Assembly: GCA_958450325.1 (NCBI GenBank)
Contig: OY288257.1
Span: 4,483,873 to 4,547,872, forward strand
Reading direction: 5' to 3'
Source of the DNA: Agrostemma githago
Taxonomy: Eukaryota; Streptophyta; Magnoliopsida; Caryophyllales; Caryophyllaceae
DNA length: 64,000 bases
A program made the position numbers and the translations under genes. The notes beneath the pieces were generated by a model, which ran no database searches, had not been told where the DNA came from, and was given only the letters and a program-made list of their open reading frames with translations. Positions within the stretch are counted from its first letter, which is position 1. Every line of letters starts with the position of its first letter. Of the stretch, positions 1 through 10,600 are shown one piece after another.

Positions 1-47
1 AAAAGTGAAACGTACCATTTGGATATGAACGGACGGTGTACTTCGTA

Positions 48-137
48 CTCCCTCCAACCCACTATGATTTACCCACTTATTATTTTAATCCCTCACATTG
101 GAATAAAAGTAGGTAAATCATTGTGGGGCGGAGGGAG
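48..137. mobile_element. Stowaway-like MITE, 90 bp
   Basis: The ends are inverted copies of CTCCCTCC, and a TA dinucleotide lies on each side (46-47 and 138-139). This is the terminal repeat and target duplication expected of Stowaway elements mobilised by Tc1/mariner transposases. The interior is also partly self-complementary. A truncated relative lies at 58616-58690. Confidence 0.75.
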
Positions 138-203
138 TATATAATACGGAGTACTCCTTAATCATACTAGTACTATGATTAGACAAAAACAAGTTGTTTG
201 ATA

Positions 204-462
204 CTCCCTTCATTTCAGTAATTTGTCTACATTTGATTAAAATATTCCTCACAAATAATGTAAAAAGTAAACAAATTATTGGGACAAAAATAGTACTCCT
301 TAATAAGAGCCTTTTACCATCGATTGTCATCCAAGAACCAACCAGTGGTATAGTCTACCTACGGCTTATTATTCTTTTCTATCTTGGTAATTTGTTTACC
401 TTTTATATTATCTGTGAGAAATATTATAATAAAAGGTAAACAAATAACTGAGACGGAAGAAG
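204..462. mobile_element. Stowaway-like MITE, diverged, 259 bp
   Basis: The left end CTCCCTTCATTTCAG and the right end form a diverged terminal inverted repeat of about 28 bp that also shares a GTAAACAAATAA-type segment. TA flanks both ends (202-203 and 463-464). It has no coding capacity. A shorter relative lies near 60405-60488. Confidence 0.55.
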
Positions 463-1093
463 TATCTAAGTTTCCCTACTATACTAACCTTATATGGAGT
501 ATGTGTCTAGTCATTTGATTATCTTTGTTTTTGACATAAAGATGAGAAAAGAATGGTCCATTTGTTAGCCCGATAATATGTCCGCCAAAATTTAGGTTCA
601 TGATCAAATTACCCATAAAAAGAATTCTTATAGTAATAGATTTGTAACCAAAAGATCGAGAATCTCTAAAATGAGATAGGTCAATAAAGGATATGGGCCT
701 ATGGATTAGAAAGATAATTGTAAAAAAAACTCTTCCAGAGTATAAGTTACACCCCTTGTTACACCTTTTAGCATAAACAAAAACTCTTACGGAGTATAAG
801 TTACAATGGACATGTATGTATTGAAAATGAGATAGCGTCACAGGCGTGCCATACAAACCTCCTACTTACATTACGCATGGCGTGTAAATAGGATGGTACG
901 AATCGAGATATCGTATGCTAATGTAATGTACTCAGAAGCAGCTTGCCACGGATTCATCCATCAATAAACAAATAAATACTCGCACATGTTTATTTGAACA
1001 ACTTAAGTAGCAGCTCCATCTACACAAACAATTGCATTCGAACACAATGTTGAATAAACAGACCATATCCCGACATGACGCCACGCCCACCAA

Positions 1094-4000
1094 TCACTTT
1101 TGAACCCCAACAAGTTCATCACAGAGACCGGGGGGGCACTCTACCGTCTTCTTTTTCTCACCTCTCGGGCTCCCACATGAACTACTGTTTGAAACCGAAA
1201 CGAATGTTGACTTCCGGAGAACACCGGTTGGCGAAGACCCAAGACCCGGGCTTCCATCCCCCCAACAACCTTCACCCTTTTCCACTCCACTAGTATTATT
1301 CAGAACTTCACCTAAAGGACCTCCCATCGAACCCCCAAATGCAATTGGTATCCATGCACTTGTCTTACAGCTCCCCTCGGTTACTATGCTCCCCATCCCC
1401 AAACCCAGGGGTGAAACCGTGACTTTCTCTTGACTGGGCGAGGGTGAGGATAACGAGAAGTCACTTGACTCGGGAATCGACATAGAGAGTTGAGTCCAGT
1501 CTGATTTCAGATCTTTCGGCCAGGGAATGTCTGAACGGTGAGGGTGAGACAGATCCTTAGGAGGCCAGTTTTCTGTGAAAAGTTGAAGGGGATATTCATC
1601 TTGGTTCTGCTGAGGGTTGTTGAACTCCAGCAATGAAGTGTAAGCTTTGCACTCTGAATACGAACTTTTCTGAGACGGGTTGAGGAGAGAATCATTCGAA
1701 ACAATCCCAAACTCCGAAACAGAGGATTCGCCATATGAAATGTGTTGTTTTGTGATACAATACTGAGAGCCCTTAGATTCCACAATGACGGTGGGTGATG
1801 TCACAAGACCTCCTTGCTGATCCTCCCGGCTGTTCATACACAAATAGTTACTCTGTATTCAGTAAATATCAAATGGAAAAACGAGTTTATACGGCCAGCC
1901 ACCATTCCAAAGATTACTCCCTCCAACTCGTGTGATTTTCTTGTTTCATTTTTTGTCCATCCAAAACAATTAGTCCAATCCTCTATATACTCTCCTATAC
2001 TTCAAAAATAAGAAGAAAAAAAGGTAAACCCACACTATCCCTAGTTAAGTAACTTTGCAATGATGGCTAGAAGTTGGTGAAATGAAAGGATACATATGAG
2101 ACGGAGGGAGTAAATACTCGTACTAGATATAGAATCTTGGTACGATGGTACTGAAATACAGTATAATTCAATATCCATATCAAATTATCCACTAGAGACA
2201 AATTCAAAAAGGTGGCAACTGAAACAAAGTAATACTCCTGCATATAGCATTAGCCAGAGAGTCAGCACAAAGCTAAAACAAATTTCAAATCTCTTGTCAT
2301 TATAGTTTCTCTACAAAGGAATCTACGAGTGCAATCTTAGTTAAGACTAGTCACCTTTCCAGAAAGTATAACAGAGATTGGATGGTCTACCACAAAAGTG
2401 AGAGAGAAAAAAGAAGACACTAATTAGATAGGACTATAAGAGTATATGCAATATCACTTCAAGATCCATCCAAATCTCGTGAATGATTGAAGGCAACGAA
2501 GTCATAAGTATATGCACAATCGCAAAACACATAGTTAGTCGGTAAAGTCATTGAGAGACATACTCATTTACTGTATCAAAATTATTTGTACAAAAATAAC
2601 ATCATTATCAACATTGTCTCACCGTCTATCAGTGACTGAGTCGGTAGAAGCTAAGGTCTGGTGTTGAGCAATCGCAATGCCATTTGGGACACCACCGCCA
2701 CCAGATGTTACCAATGACGGCATGGAAGCACACATTGGTGGAAGCATCTTGGTGGTGGTGGTGGCTCCAGAGGCAGCTTGGCCAGCGCGGCCTTCCACAG
2801 GCTTTCTTGAACGATGGCGGCCCCTGTTAATATGTCTTTCACAATATTTTTGATCAGGAACAGCATCCTTTGAGCACCGCCATTTCTTTCCATCAGTTCG
2901 ACGACACCTACCTGGCTCAGGATCAGTGTTGCCGGAGAATCCTATATGGAAAGATCCCCACCCATCTACACTTCCATACAAAAAGGCACACTCAGAATAT
3001 AATACCGTCTCATACAGACAAATTTCAACTGCTAATCTTAACTCCATACGGACACATCACAAGGGTTCAAACTCACTTCCTAAATATCTATAATCACAGT
3101 GAGTTCAGCGATGTTGGAGTTTTTTTTCAAAAAAAAATGAACTTACAAGTATGGGAAGGATAAGAGCCAATAGAGAAGCCGGGAAACCCAGTAGATTGGA
3201 TGGCTTTTCTAATTGGAATAAGCAAATTAGAAGGAACAGGAACATTTGCAGTGAGGTACTTGTAGATCATCGCCTGATGTTCCAACTCGATCCATTGAGC
3301 TGGTGTAAAGGGTCCTTTGATCCCTGTAAAAGATCCATTCATATATCCTGAACAAAAATGGCTGGCTGAGTGAGCAGCAACTAGGACCACACTAACTCAT
3401 AACTCAAAAATGATTAGCAATCAATTCGAAAACGTCATCCTCCTTATATAGAGAGCTGAATATACATAAATGAAATCGTATTTTTGCTCTTTCATTTACA
3501 AGTCATATGAAAAGAAGCATTAATTTTACTTGTGGTTTTTGTGTAAATTCCAAAAATGGGAGTAATAAATCAAGACTCGTGCATCCTTTTTACATCTAGG
3601 CAGTAGACAGTAGACAGTAGCCACCTTTTTCCATCCCACTATTTTCAGGACTGCAAATACATATACGAGTACTAAACATGTAAGTTCACCAACTACTTTT
3701 AGCAAAACTCAGAAATAGGAGTAGCAGGGTATCTGGTGTTCCATACATACAGTGGAGTACTGTATTTAATAAAGAAGATTCAAGTGATTCAATGCAAGTA
3801 GGACTGTAGGAGGAGTATGCGACTAGTAACCAACTGTATTTGGATAAGACTAACTAACCTAAACTAAACTCCCAACTTAAAAGGTCCAAGCTTTATTTAT
3901 CCAAATATTCGAAGGTACACGTACACCCACCCTACCCCTACCCCTACCCCTACCCCTACCCCTACCCTAATAAATGGAGGCAAATTCACATACATACATA

Positions 4001-4546
4001 CATACATAGACAAGATAGATTACTCTATGTTTTTGTTATTCATGGAAACTACGAGCTCCATTTTTGTAATTGGAAGTAACGATGCACAGGGGCAGGGTGT
4101 AGCCAAGTAATGCAAAACTTAAGAGTGTTATAAGACCAACCCAGTTCATGAAATCAAGTGCAGAATAAAACCCATATTTTAATTTCACCCAACACAATCA
4201 AATCAAATCATTTCGTACCAGGAGAGGGCCTGGAGTTGTAATAAGTTGGAGCAATAGAGGGGGTTTGATTATGATTATGATGAAAGGAGAAGCCATTTTT
4301 ATCAGAAACTGATCTCACATCTTCAAAGCTAACAATTTGAGGTTTATTAGTTGGAGAAGAAAAGCTCAACATCTGGTGTTTCTCATTATCATCAGATCTC
4401 AAACACAAATCATGAAGCGGTTTAGAAGCCGGAGTAGTACCCTCATCCTCATCCTCATCTTCAAAGGGGTCGGATCTCTCATGTTTGAGTGACCCAGATC
4501 CATCAAGCTTTGACTTTCCATGAATGCCACCTATTTGGAAGTCCAT
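1094..4546 (-). CDS. GRF: Growth-regulating factor (GRF1/GRF2 type) transcription factor
   Basis: Four exons on the minus strand: 4546-4219, 3347-3147, 2965-2623 and 1829-1094. They join in frame to 535 codons, close to Arabidopsis GRF1. GRFs are plant nuclear transcription factors that pair with GIF co-activators to drive leaf and meristem growth. The QLQ domain (about residues 122-157) contains Q127, L131 and Q134, the QX3LX2Q core that binds GIF. The WRC domain (about 191-235) holds C197, C207, C218 and H221, spaced CX9CX10CX2H, for DNA binding. The C-terminal exon has the conserved WTQLSMSIP and GGPLGEVLN motifs of the GRF1/2 group. The start is the MDF methionine that opens exon 1, followed by a shared MLSFSS motif. 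Regulation by miR396 is expected from the site in exon 3. The assignment to the GRF1/2 subgroup rests on remembered motifs. Confidence 0.96.
1917..2110. mobile_element. Stowaway-like MITE in GRF intron 3
   Basis: The element starts CTCCCTCCAAC and ends in the complementary CGGAGGGAG, with TA on both sides (1915-1916, 2111-2112). It is 194 bp and lies wholly inside the last GRF intron (1830-2622). It does not touch the splice sites. Confidence 0.75.
2793..2813 (-). promoter_or_regulatory. miR396 target site in GRF exon 3
   Basis: Read on the plus strand, this 21-base segment equals the miR396 sequence over its 5' part (TTCCACAG) and then continues CTTTCTTGAAC after one extra G. That is the one-base bulge known for GRF targets. 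It encodes the RSRKPVE residues just after the WRC zinc ligands, the usual position in the family. Confidence 0.93.
3927..3969 (-). repeat. (CCCTAC)n tract; G-rich on the GRF transcript
   Basis: A run of CCCTAC-type hexamers lies in GRF intron 1 (3348-4218). On the transcribed-sense (minus) strand it reads as six or more consecutive GGGG/GGG runs spaced by TA. This satisfies a G-quadruplex motif in the pre-mRNA. It is not the plant telomere repeat, which is CCCTAAA. Confidence 0.8.
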
Positions 4547-5780
4547 TTGGTAGTGAAAGAGGAAGGCCCAGAAAATGAGGTCATGAGAATGAGTAAGGCG
4601 TTTTAATGGAGGAGGAGAAATGAGAAGGGAAAAGGGAGAGGCATGTTAGCTGTTAATGCTGCTTGGAAAAGAGAGAGGGGCCTGGGTCTGGGTCTGGGTT
4701 TAAGTGTTGGAAGTTAAGAGAAGTGGTGTGTTTTGAGGATGAAGGCAAGTGCAAGTAAAGAGGGAGGGAGGGAGAGAGAGTTGAGTAGAGATGGGGAGAG
4801 AGAGTGGGGCTGAAACTTGAAGGTGGGGTTTTGGGCAACCAAGTGAGGACTACTGTTACTGTTCTCTTTTACTTCCTTTTTATCCACGTATTCATCCACT
4901 TTGTTTAATATATGGACGGACTGAGTACAATTTTTTTAAATCTCAACAATAATCCTTGGTATTACTCGTTGATAGTAGGAGTACTTGATAAACTAGGAAA
5001 ACATGTCAAGTAAGTCGGATTCGGGTTTGGTTAATATTGACTCAGGTCGATAGAACGGGATCAGCTTTAGGTCGGAGCGGTTATTTTGAGTTCAGGTCAA
5101 TTTCAGGATCGTTAACTTGTTATTTGCAACTCTTTTTTTGGATATTGATTTGTTTTCTATAATAAAAAATTTGGTCATTTGGACTAGGTCGGGTCAATTT
5201 GATTTAAGGTGTCGGATCGAATTATTCAAATCGACTTAATTTTATCAGCTCTAATCAATGAGCTTTTTCGAATAGTGATGTCCACTATAGTATTTTAGAG
5301 GTTTGTGGACAAACCTACTTAATGTTGGACAAAGGTACATATGTTTATGGAGGGTCAAAGTTCTCTCCATTACCTCCTTTCCATTTCCTCTCCCATTTGA
5401 TTATAAGGAGTAATACCATTTTTATTACTTTTCATGCACCGTAGATGATTAGAGTATAAGTCGTTGGATCGTTTCAAAATAACATTTAATCCGTTAATAA
5501 GTAATGGAGAGGATCTTTGCCCGTTTATGAATGACAATGTTACAAATTATTTGTAGTTAGTACCTTACTATAACATATTTCGTACTTGTTTTTACTCCGT
5601 ATTTTTGTTTATGAGGTTTGTCACCATTTAAGAGGTTAATCTATCTTTGGATAGAACTTAGAAGTTCGTTGTTAGAGAAGTTAGTGGGTGGGTGATGTGG
5701 TAGCGAACAAACATCTATCATATTTACAAAACTAGTACGAGTATAAAATGGGTGAAACAATGGTTAAGCAACTAACTTAC
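4547..5780. other. GRF promoter and 5' leader; no gene
   Basis: The first 300 bases upstream of the GRF ATG are rich in GA on the plus strand, so the GRF leader is CT-rich, with a GAGAGA tract near 4765-4803. Further out, 4990-5245 has repeated GGTCGGGTC/AGGTCAAT-type words that resemble a decayed MITE. The rest is AT-rich, and no gene is seen. Confidence 0.6.
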
Positions 5781-5798
5781 AACTTTTCATATCTGCAA
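5781..5798. repeat. Target site duplication, left copy, of LINE 1
   Basis: AACTTTTCATATCTGCAA is repeated exactly at 7285-7302, directly after the poly(A) tail of the LINE. An 18-bp match is a normal length for target-primed reverse transcription. Its first two As may belong to the tail. Confidence 0.92.
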
Positions 5799-7284
5799 TG
5801 ACTGTCTGGCCAGTAGATCTAATAGAGAGATCAATATCTTCCAGGACAGATGGGTCGGGGGATGTATCCCGGTGCCCAAAACTGGTATTGATAGTATTTA
5901 CAACGGAGAAGGTGAACTTTGGTCACTCAGTGACCTCTTTTGTCCCGATAGGACTTGGAACTCTGCAGTTCTAGAGTTTATTTTCGACTCCGATTGGTGC
6001 TCCAGGATAAAGGCTATCTACATACCAGCGGGTAAAAAATCTTCTACACCAGTGTGGAAGCGAACAGCGGATGGTCGGTATAATGTTAAGAGCGGGTACC
6101 GAGAAGGAATTTCTTCAAACCCTAAATTCGAGGTCCATAGGGCAAGAGCAGTTACAGGGATCAAAAGTTTTCCAGATTTCTATAACAGGAATTTAATTTG
6201 GAAACTACCAGGACCCCAAGTGTGGAAAACGTTCATCTGGAAAATCCTTGCTTCGGCTCTACCGACTGGTAAAGAAAGGAAAATCAGGAATTTGACAGGA
6301 CCTTTTTACTGTGTCCTTTGTGCCAATTCCGAGATACAGTCTCCTCACGGTGTTGACGAAGGGAGTATCGAGACTGGAACATCTCTTTAGAGACTGTCCT
6401 TTATGTGCAAGGATCTGGGCCAGCAGTTCATTGGTATAAGAGTTGAACTTGCAACTGAAATCCCTATTCAAGGTTGGATCATGGGATGGATTGTGTTCCT
6501 TACCAAGTCTGACAAAAGCAATGTTGGTCTTCTCCATTTTCTCAACGTATTATATTCAATTTGGCTATTCCGAAATGGCATCATATTTAAGAAATGGAGC
6601 AATTCTACTTTTGGTTTTTGGAAGCGCTATGAATCTTCTTGCAGGGAGTTGCACATGTTCTACAACATTGCTAACAAGAAAACAGCCTTGGGAGATCAAT
6701 CTGGAGATGGTAGTGAAGGTAAAGCATCTTCTTCTATGCACTTCATTACACAGGTAGGGGAGGCGACGCAGGAGGTATCTATGGACCGGCTTCGTGCTTC
6801 TAAGGAATTGTTTGTCATCAGACAAGCCAGTAGGTTCAACGTCTGTGTTAGAACCGAGTTGCAGGTTGACGCCGGGTGGTTGTCCAATTTTAAAGCGGCA
6901 GGAGGTTGGACGTGGAAGAATTTGACAGATGAGCATTGGGAGGAAGTTAGCGTATGTTTCAATGCTGAGTCTCCGATCCATAGTGAAGGAATTGCGATTC
7001 TTAGAGCTATCAAATGGATTAGATACAAAGGCGTCAGGCATGTTTGCATCATGTCTGATTGTCTCCTCCTCGTCTCTCAAATTACTGGCGTTCTGGAACC
7101 GGCAGGAGCTCTTTCATCTCTGATAGATGATATCTTGGGTGAATGTTCCCACTTCCATTGCTGTAGTTTCAAGTTCATCCCCAGAACCAGAAACTCTAGG
7201 GCGCATAGACTAGCTTCTATGGCGCTTAAGAGAATGTAATCAATTAGGTGTCTCGTTGGCGAAAAAAAAAAAAAAAAAAAAAAA
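5799..7284 (+). mobile_element. 5'-truncated LINE with poly(A) tail
   Basis: This 1486-bp insertion keeps only the 3' part of a plant non-LTR retrotransposon ORF2. About 5845-6410 encodes the zinc-binding RVT-associated domain (YNVKSGY, then VWKTFIWKI). About 6860-7239 encodes a plant-type RNase H with DAGW, SEGIAILRAI, SDCLLLV and RNSRAHRLA around the expected acidic and His residues. The endonuclease and reverse transcriptase are absent. The frame is broken near 6350-6400, where the conserved LEHLFRDCP segment sits in another frame with a TAG in the main frame. A run of about 25 A ends the element at 7262-7286. It is a dead copy in direct orientation to the helicase gene. Confidence 0.92.
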
Positions 7285-7302
7285 AACTTTTCATATCTGC
7301 AA

Positions 7303-7607
7303 GCAGATTCCTCAACCAAATCATACCATTTCATTTACCTAATGGATAAATTATCGTGAGACGATATCATTCAAGTTTTTATGGATCATCGAAACAGTCT
7401 GTTCTGCTTATTGAACCAACTGCTTAATCCATACGAAGAAAGAAGCCTGAAATTGAGGCCACCCTGAAGTCTGAACCCGGCCCAAATCAATCAAACAACC
7501 CGATACAAAACAAACGTTGATAAACTGCGTTAAACCCTAATAATAATAATAATACTAATCCCTAAAACCCCTCTTTCGCACCTTCGTCTCTCCCATCATC
7601 TTCAACA
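7303..7607 (+). promoter_or_regulatory. RH16 promoter/leader with site II and telo-box
   Basis: Only 305 bases separate the LINE from the helicase start codon. They contain GGCCCA at 7479-7484 (TGGGCC on the other strand, a site II element) and AAACCCTAA at 7532-7540 (a telo-box), followed by a TAA repeat. The pairing of these two motifs is known from plant promoters of ribosomal-protein and ribosome-biogenesis genes, which fits the gene downstream. No clear TATA box is seen. Confidence 0.65.
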
Positions 7608-10600
7608 ATGTCGGAGGATTCATCAGCACCATTAAAGCGTAAGACACAAGAAATTGAACTCGACGAAGAGCAAAGCTTCGAAGACTTCGGCCTCGACCCT
7701 CGATTAATTCGCGCTCTTATCAAGAAAGACCTTCAAAACCCTACTCCCATTCAACGCGTTGCTATCCCCCTTATCCTCGTAATTCTCCCCTTAATTTCAG
7801 TTTCATCTCTAACCTCCATTGATTTTTGTGACTAACGTATTCTGATGATTATTGCAGGAAGGCAAGGATGTAGTTGCCAGAGCAAAGACAGGGTCAGGAA
7901 AGACATTTGCTTATTTACTCCCGTTACTTCATAAGCTGTTTTCCGGTTCGGGGTCAAGTTCGAGTAATCGTCTTGCACCGACTGCATTTGTTCTTGTTCC
8001 CACCAGGGAATTATGCCAGCAGGTGTGCACAAGATAAAAGATGCAATTTTGTCTAGTTTTATCCATTTTTGATGTGTGTAATCACAGTTTTTGGTGGGAA
8101 TTTTCGCAGGTTTATTCGGAAATTATGTCGCTTATAGAGTTGTGTAGAGTTCAGCTGAAAGTTGCTCAGCTTACTAACTCCATGTCTAACACTGAGTTGG
8201 TTAGTCTTCTGTTGTCATATACTGTATTTTATTTGAAATGTTTGTGTGTTTTTATTATTTACAGCCACTTAGAACTTTCTTAGACATGAAAAGTAGTTTG
8301 ATCAACAAGATCAAATTGTTAGACATAATACAAGGTAAGTCTGCTTACATATGACCCACTTGTTCCGCAGTGTTGTCGTTATTGCTGTTGTTTGTTTGAA
8401 TTGCAAAAGTAACTCTAAATGTTAAATTTTAGTTTTTATGTATTGATCTCAGTCACAAGCGTTGTCGGGGCCTCCTGATGTCCTGGTGTCAACCCCAGCT
8501 TGTGTACATAAATGCTTGTCTAGTGGAGTTATTCAACCTAAGGCCATCCAAGAGTCACTTTCCATGCTCATTCTCGATGAGGTTTGTTTTGTTTTTGTAT
8601 GTCTTGGTTTCTTTTGGTATTGCGACAATGTGGCACCTTGATAGGCATCCTGAAGCCATATACATATTGTGGGATTTGATTTGTTCGTTTTATATGCGGT
8701 TGTAATTAACTTGCATTTGTGTTCAGGCAGATCTTCTATTATCATATGGCCATGAAGAGGACCTCAGGGCTTTCACTGCTCATGTCCCGAGATGTTGCCA
8801 GTGCCTTCTGATGTCTGCTACTTCAAGGTATGCCACCACATTTTTTGGGGTTGTTATTCGGTATACTATGATTGTTGGAATGCCTGGTTTTCTATATGAG
8901 CTATAGATGAATTGTGCATTGTTTCCCTTTGCTTGGCTTGTTAATGGGGAATATACTTAATGTAGTCTTATGTATGCAGTGATGATGTTGAGAAGCTAAA
9001 GAAGCTTATCCTACACAATCCTTATATTTTGACATTGCCAGAAGAGGAAAGTGGCAAAGATGAGATCATGCCAAGTAGTGTTGATCAATTCTGGGTATGA
9101 GTCCTTTTTGTACTTACTCTGTATTAGTTCCTTCGTCAGTATGATGTTAATTGTGAGGAAGTGGCCACCTCCTTTGAACTGTTTGCTTAACTGAGCGTGA
9201 GCAAATTTGATATTGTATTGTGTTCAATGGATCCCGGGTTTGTCGCTGGTGATTTAGACTTGAATGAAAAGCTCATGCATTGTCACTCGTCACCAAAGAT
9301 CTGCCTCATGTTTACTAAGCCTAATTTCAGCGGACATTGCGTGTTCAAATTGCTAATCAGATATTCTAGATTTCAAGGTCCTACACTCATACATGATTAT
9401 CCCTAGTTGTAACTACTTGAGGATGTATGGAAATTACTGAGTAAATTGCAGATATTATATCAAATTGAGAATGGATGGATATTACTGATATTAGATCTAG
9501 CGCGGGATAATGGTGATCTTGCTGTCAGTGCACCATCTGCCTGTGCAACTTACACTTTTAGGGTGTTTATTTAACCTAATTTATACTTCCACATACCAGA
9601 TTCCTTAGTAGATAGACTAGATACTGTGTCCGTGGCTCCATGCCCTTCTTGACTATCAATGGCTGTCAATGATTTCCTCTAGAATGCTTGTCCAGGGTCT
9701 GATTAAGAGGGAAAGTAACTGAGAAATATGCGAGTCTTTGAAAATTGAAGGAAGTTTGTAAAATAACTCATTAAATTTAAGGTGAAAAGAATAGACCTAT
9801 GCATCTTTCAATGTCAAACTTGGTGTTTAGATATATATGACCCCTCTTTTGTAGAAACTTACAGATGCCATCTTAGTCTGTGTCTCTTAGTTATATTTGT
9901 GCACTTTTTGGTACCTCAAGAAGTTTGTGGGCCTATTATATTGGCACTTTCAGTGTTTCATAGTGTATTCTGTTATTTTTTGCTGCTGTTTGCTTGGCTG
10001 GCAATGTAAACCATTTCTCTTCATTTTTTTAGATATCTTGCGGTGATGGGGATAAGTTCATCTACATTTTAGCTCTCTTAAAGTTGGATCTGGTTCAAAA
10101 AAAAGTGCTGTTATTCACAAACACAATTGACATGGGATTCAAGCTGAAGCTTTTTTTGGATCCGGTAATATATGACTTCTGTAACATTTTCTTTAATAAG
10201 ATGAAGCAGGATTTTTGGGGTGTTGTAATTATCTTTGTCACGATTTTCTTTATTTTTCCATCGTGAATCATTAACCACATGATTAAGCTTTAGTTAACAA
10301 TCTTGGATTTGGCTTAGGGATAGGAAAAGGGTGCATCAAATGTTATTGCTGCTGATAACTTACACAGTTACATCTGGCCTTACATGCAAAACTGTTTACG
10401 AGTCTCATTTATGTTAATTGTTGTGTGGCAGTTTGATATCAAGGCAGCTGTTCTGAATGCTGAATTACCGCAAAATTCACGTCTGCATATAATCGAGGTA
10501 TATCATTTCCTTTCCATAGCTTTCTGTTCTGTGGAATCTCATATATCATTGGGTGTCTGATACGTTGATCTCTGTGGTCGATTGCTTTAAATCAAAGGCA

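Larger units (their letters stand above)
1..1093. other. Intergenic, downstream of GRF
   Basis: No gene is seen here. The stretch holds two small TA-flanked MITEs, listed separately. Around 735-800 a short segment ending in GAGTATAAGTTACA occurs twice about 55 bp apart. The last 150 bases are probably the 3' UTR of the minus-strand GRF gene, whose stop codon is at 1094; that is inferred from position only. Confidence 0.6.

Noticed and set aside
3927..3969. Interstitial telomere repeat
   Set aside because: The unit is CCCTAC, not the plant telomeric CCCTAAA.
8280..8336. Possible extra RH16 exon (TTAGACATGAAAAGTAG region)
   Set aside because: Joining 8199 directly to 8453 keeps the frame and matches the family's spacing between the TNSM and STPAC segments. 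The segment has no family counterpart.
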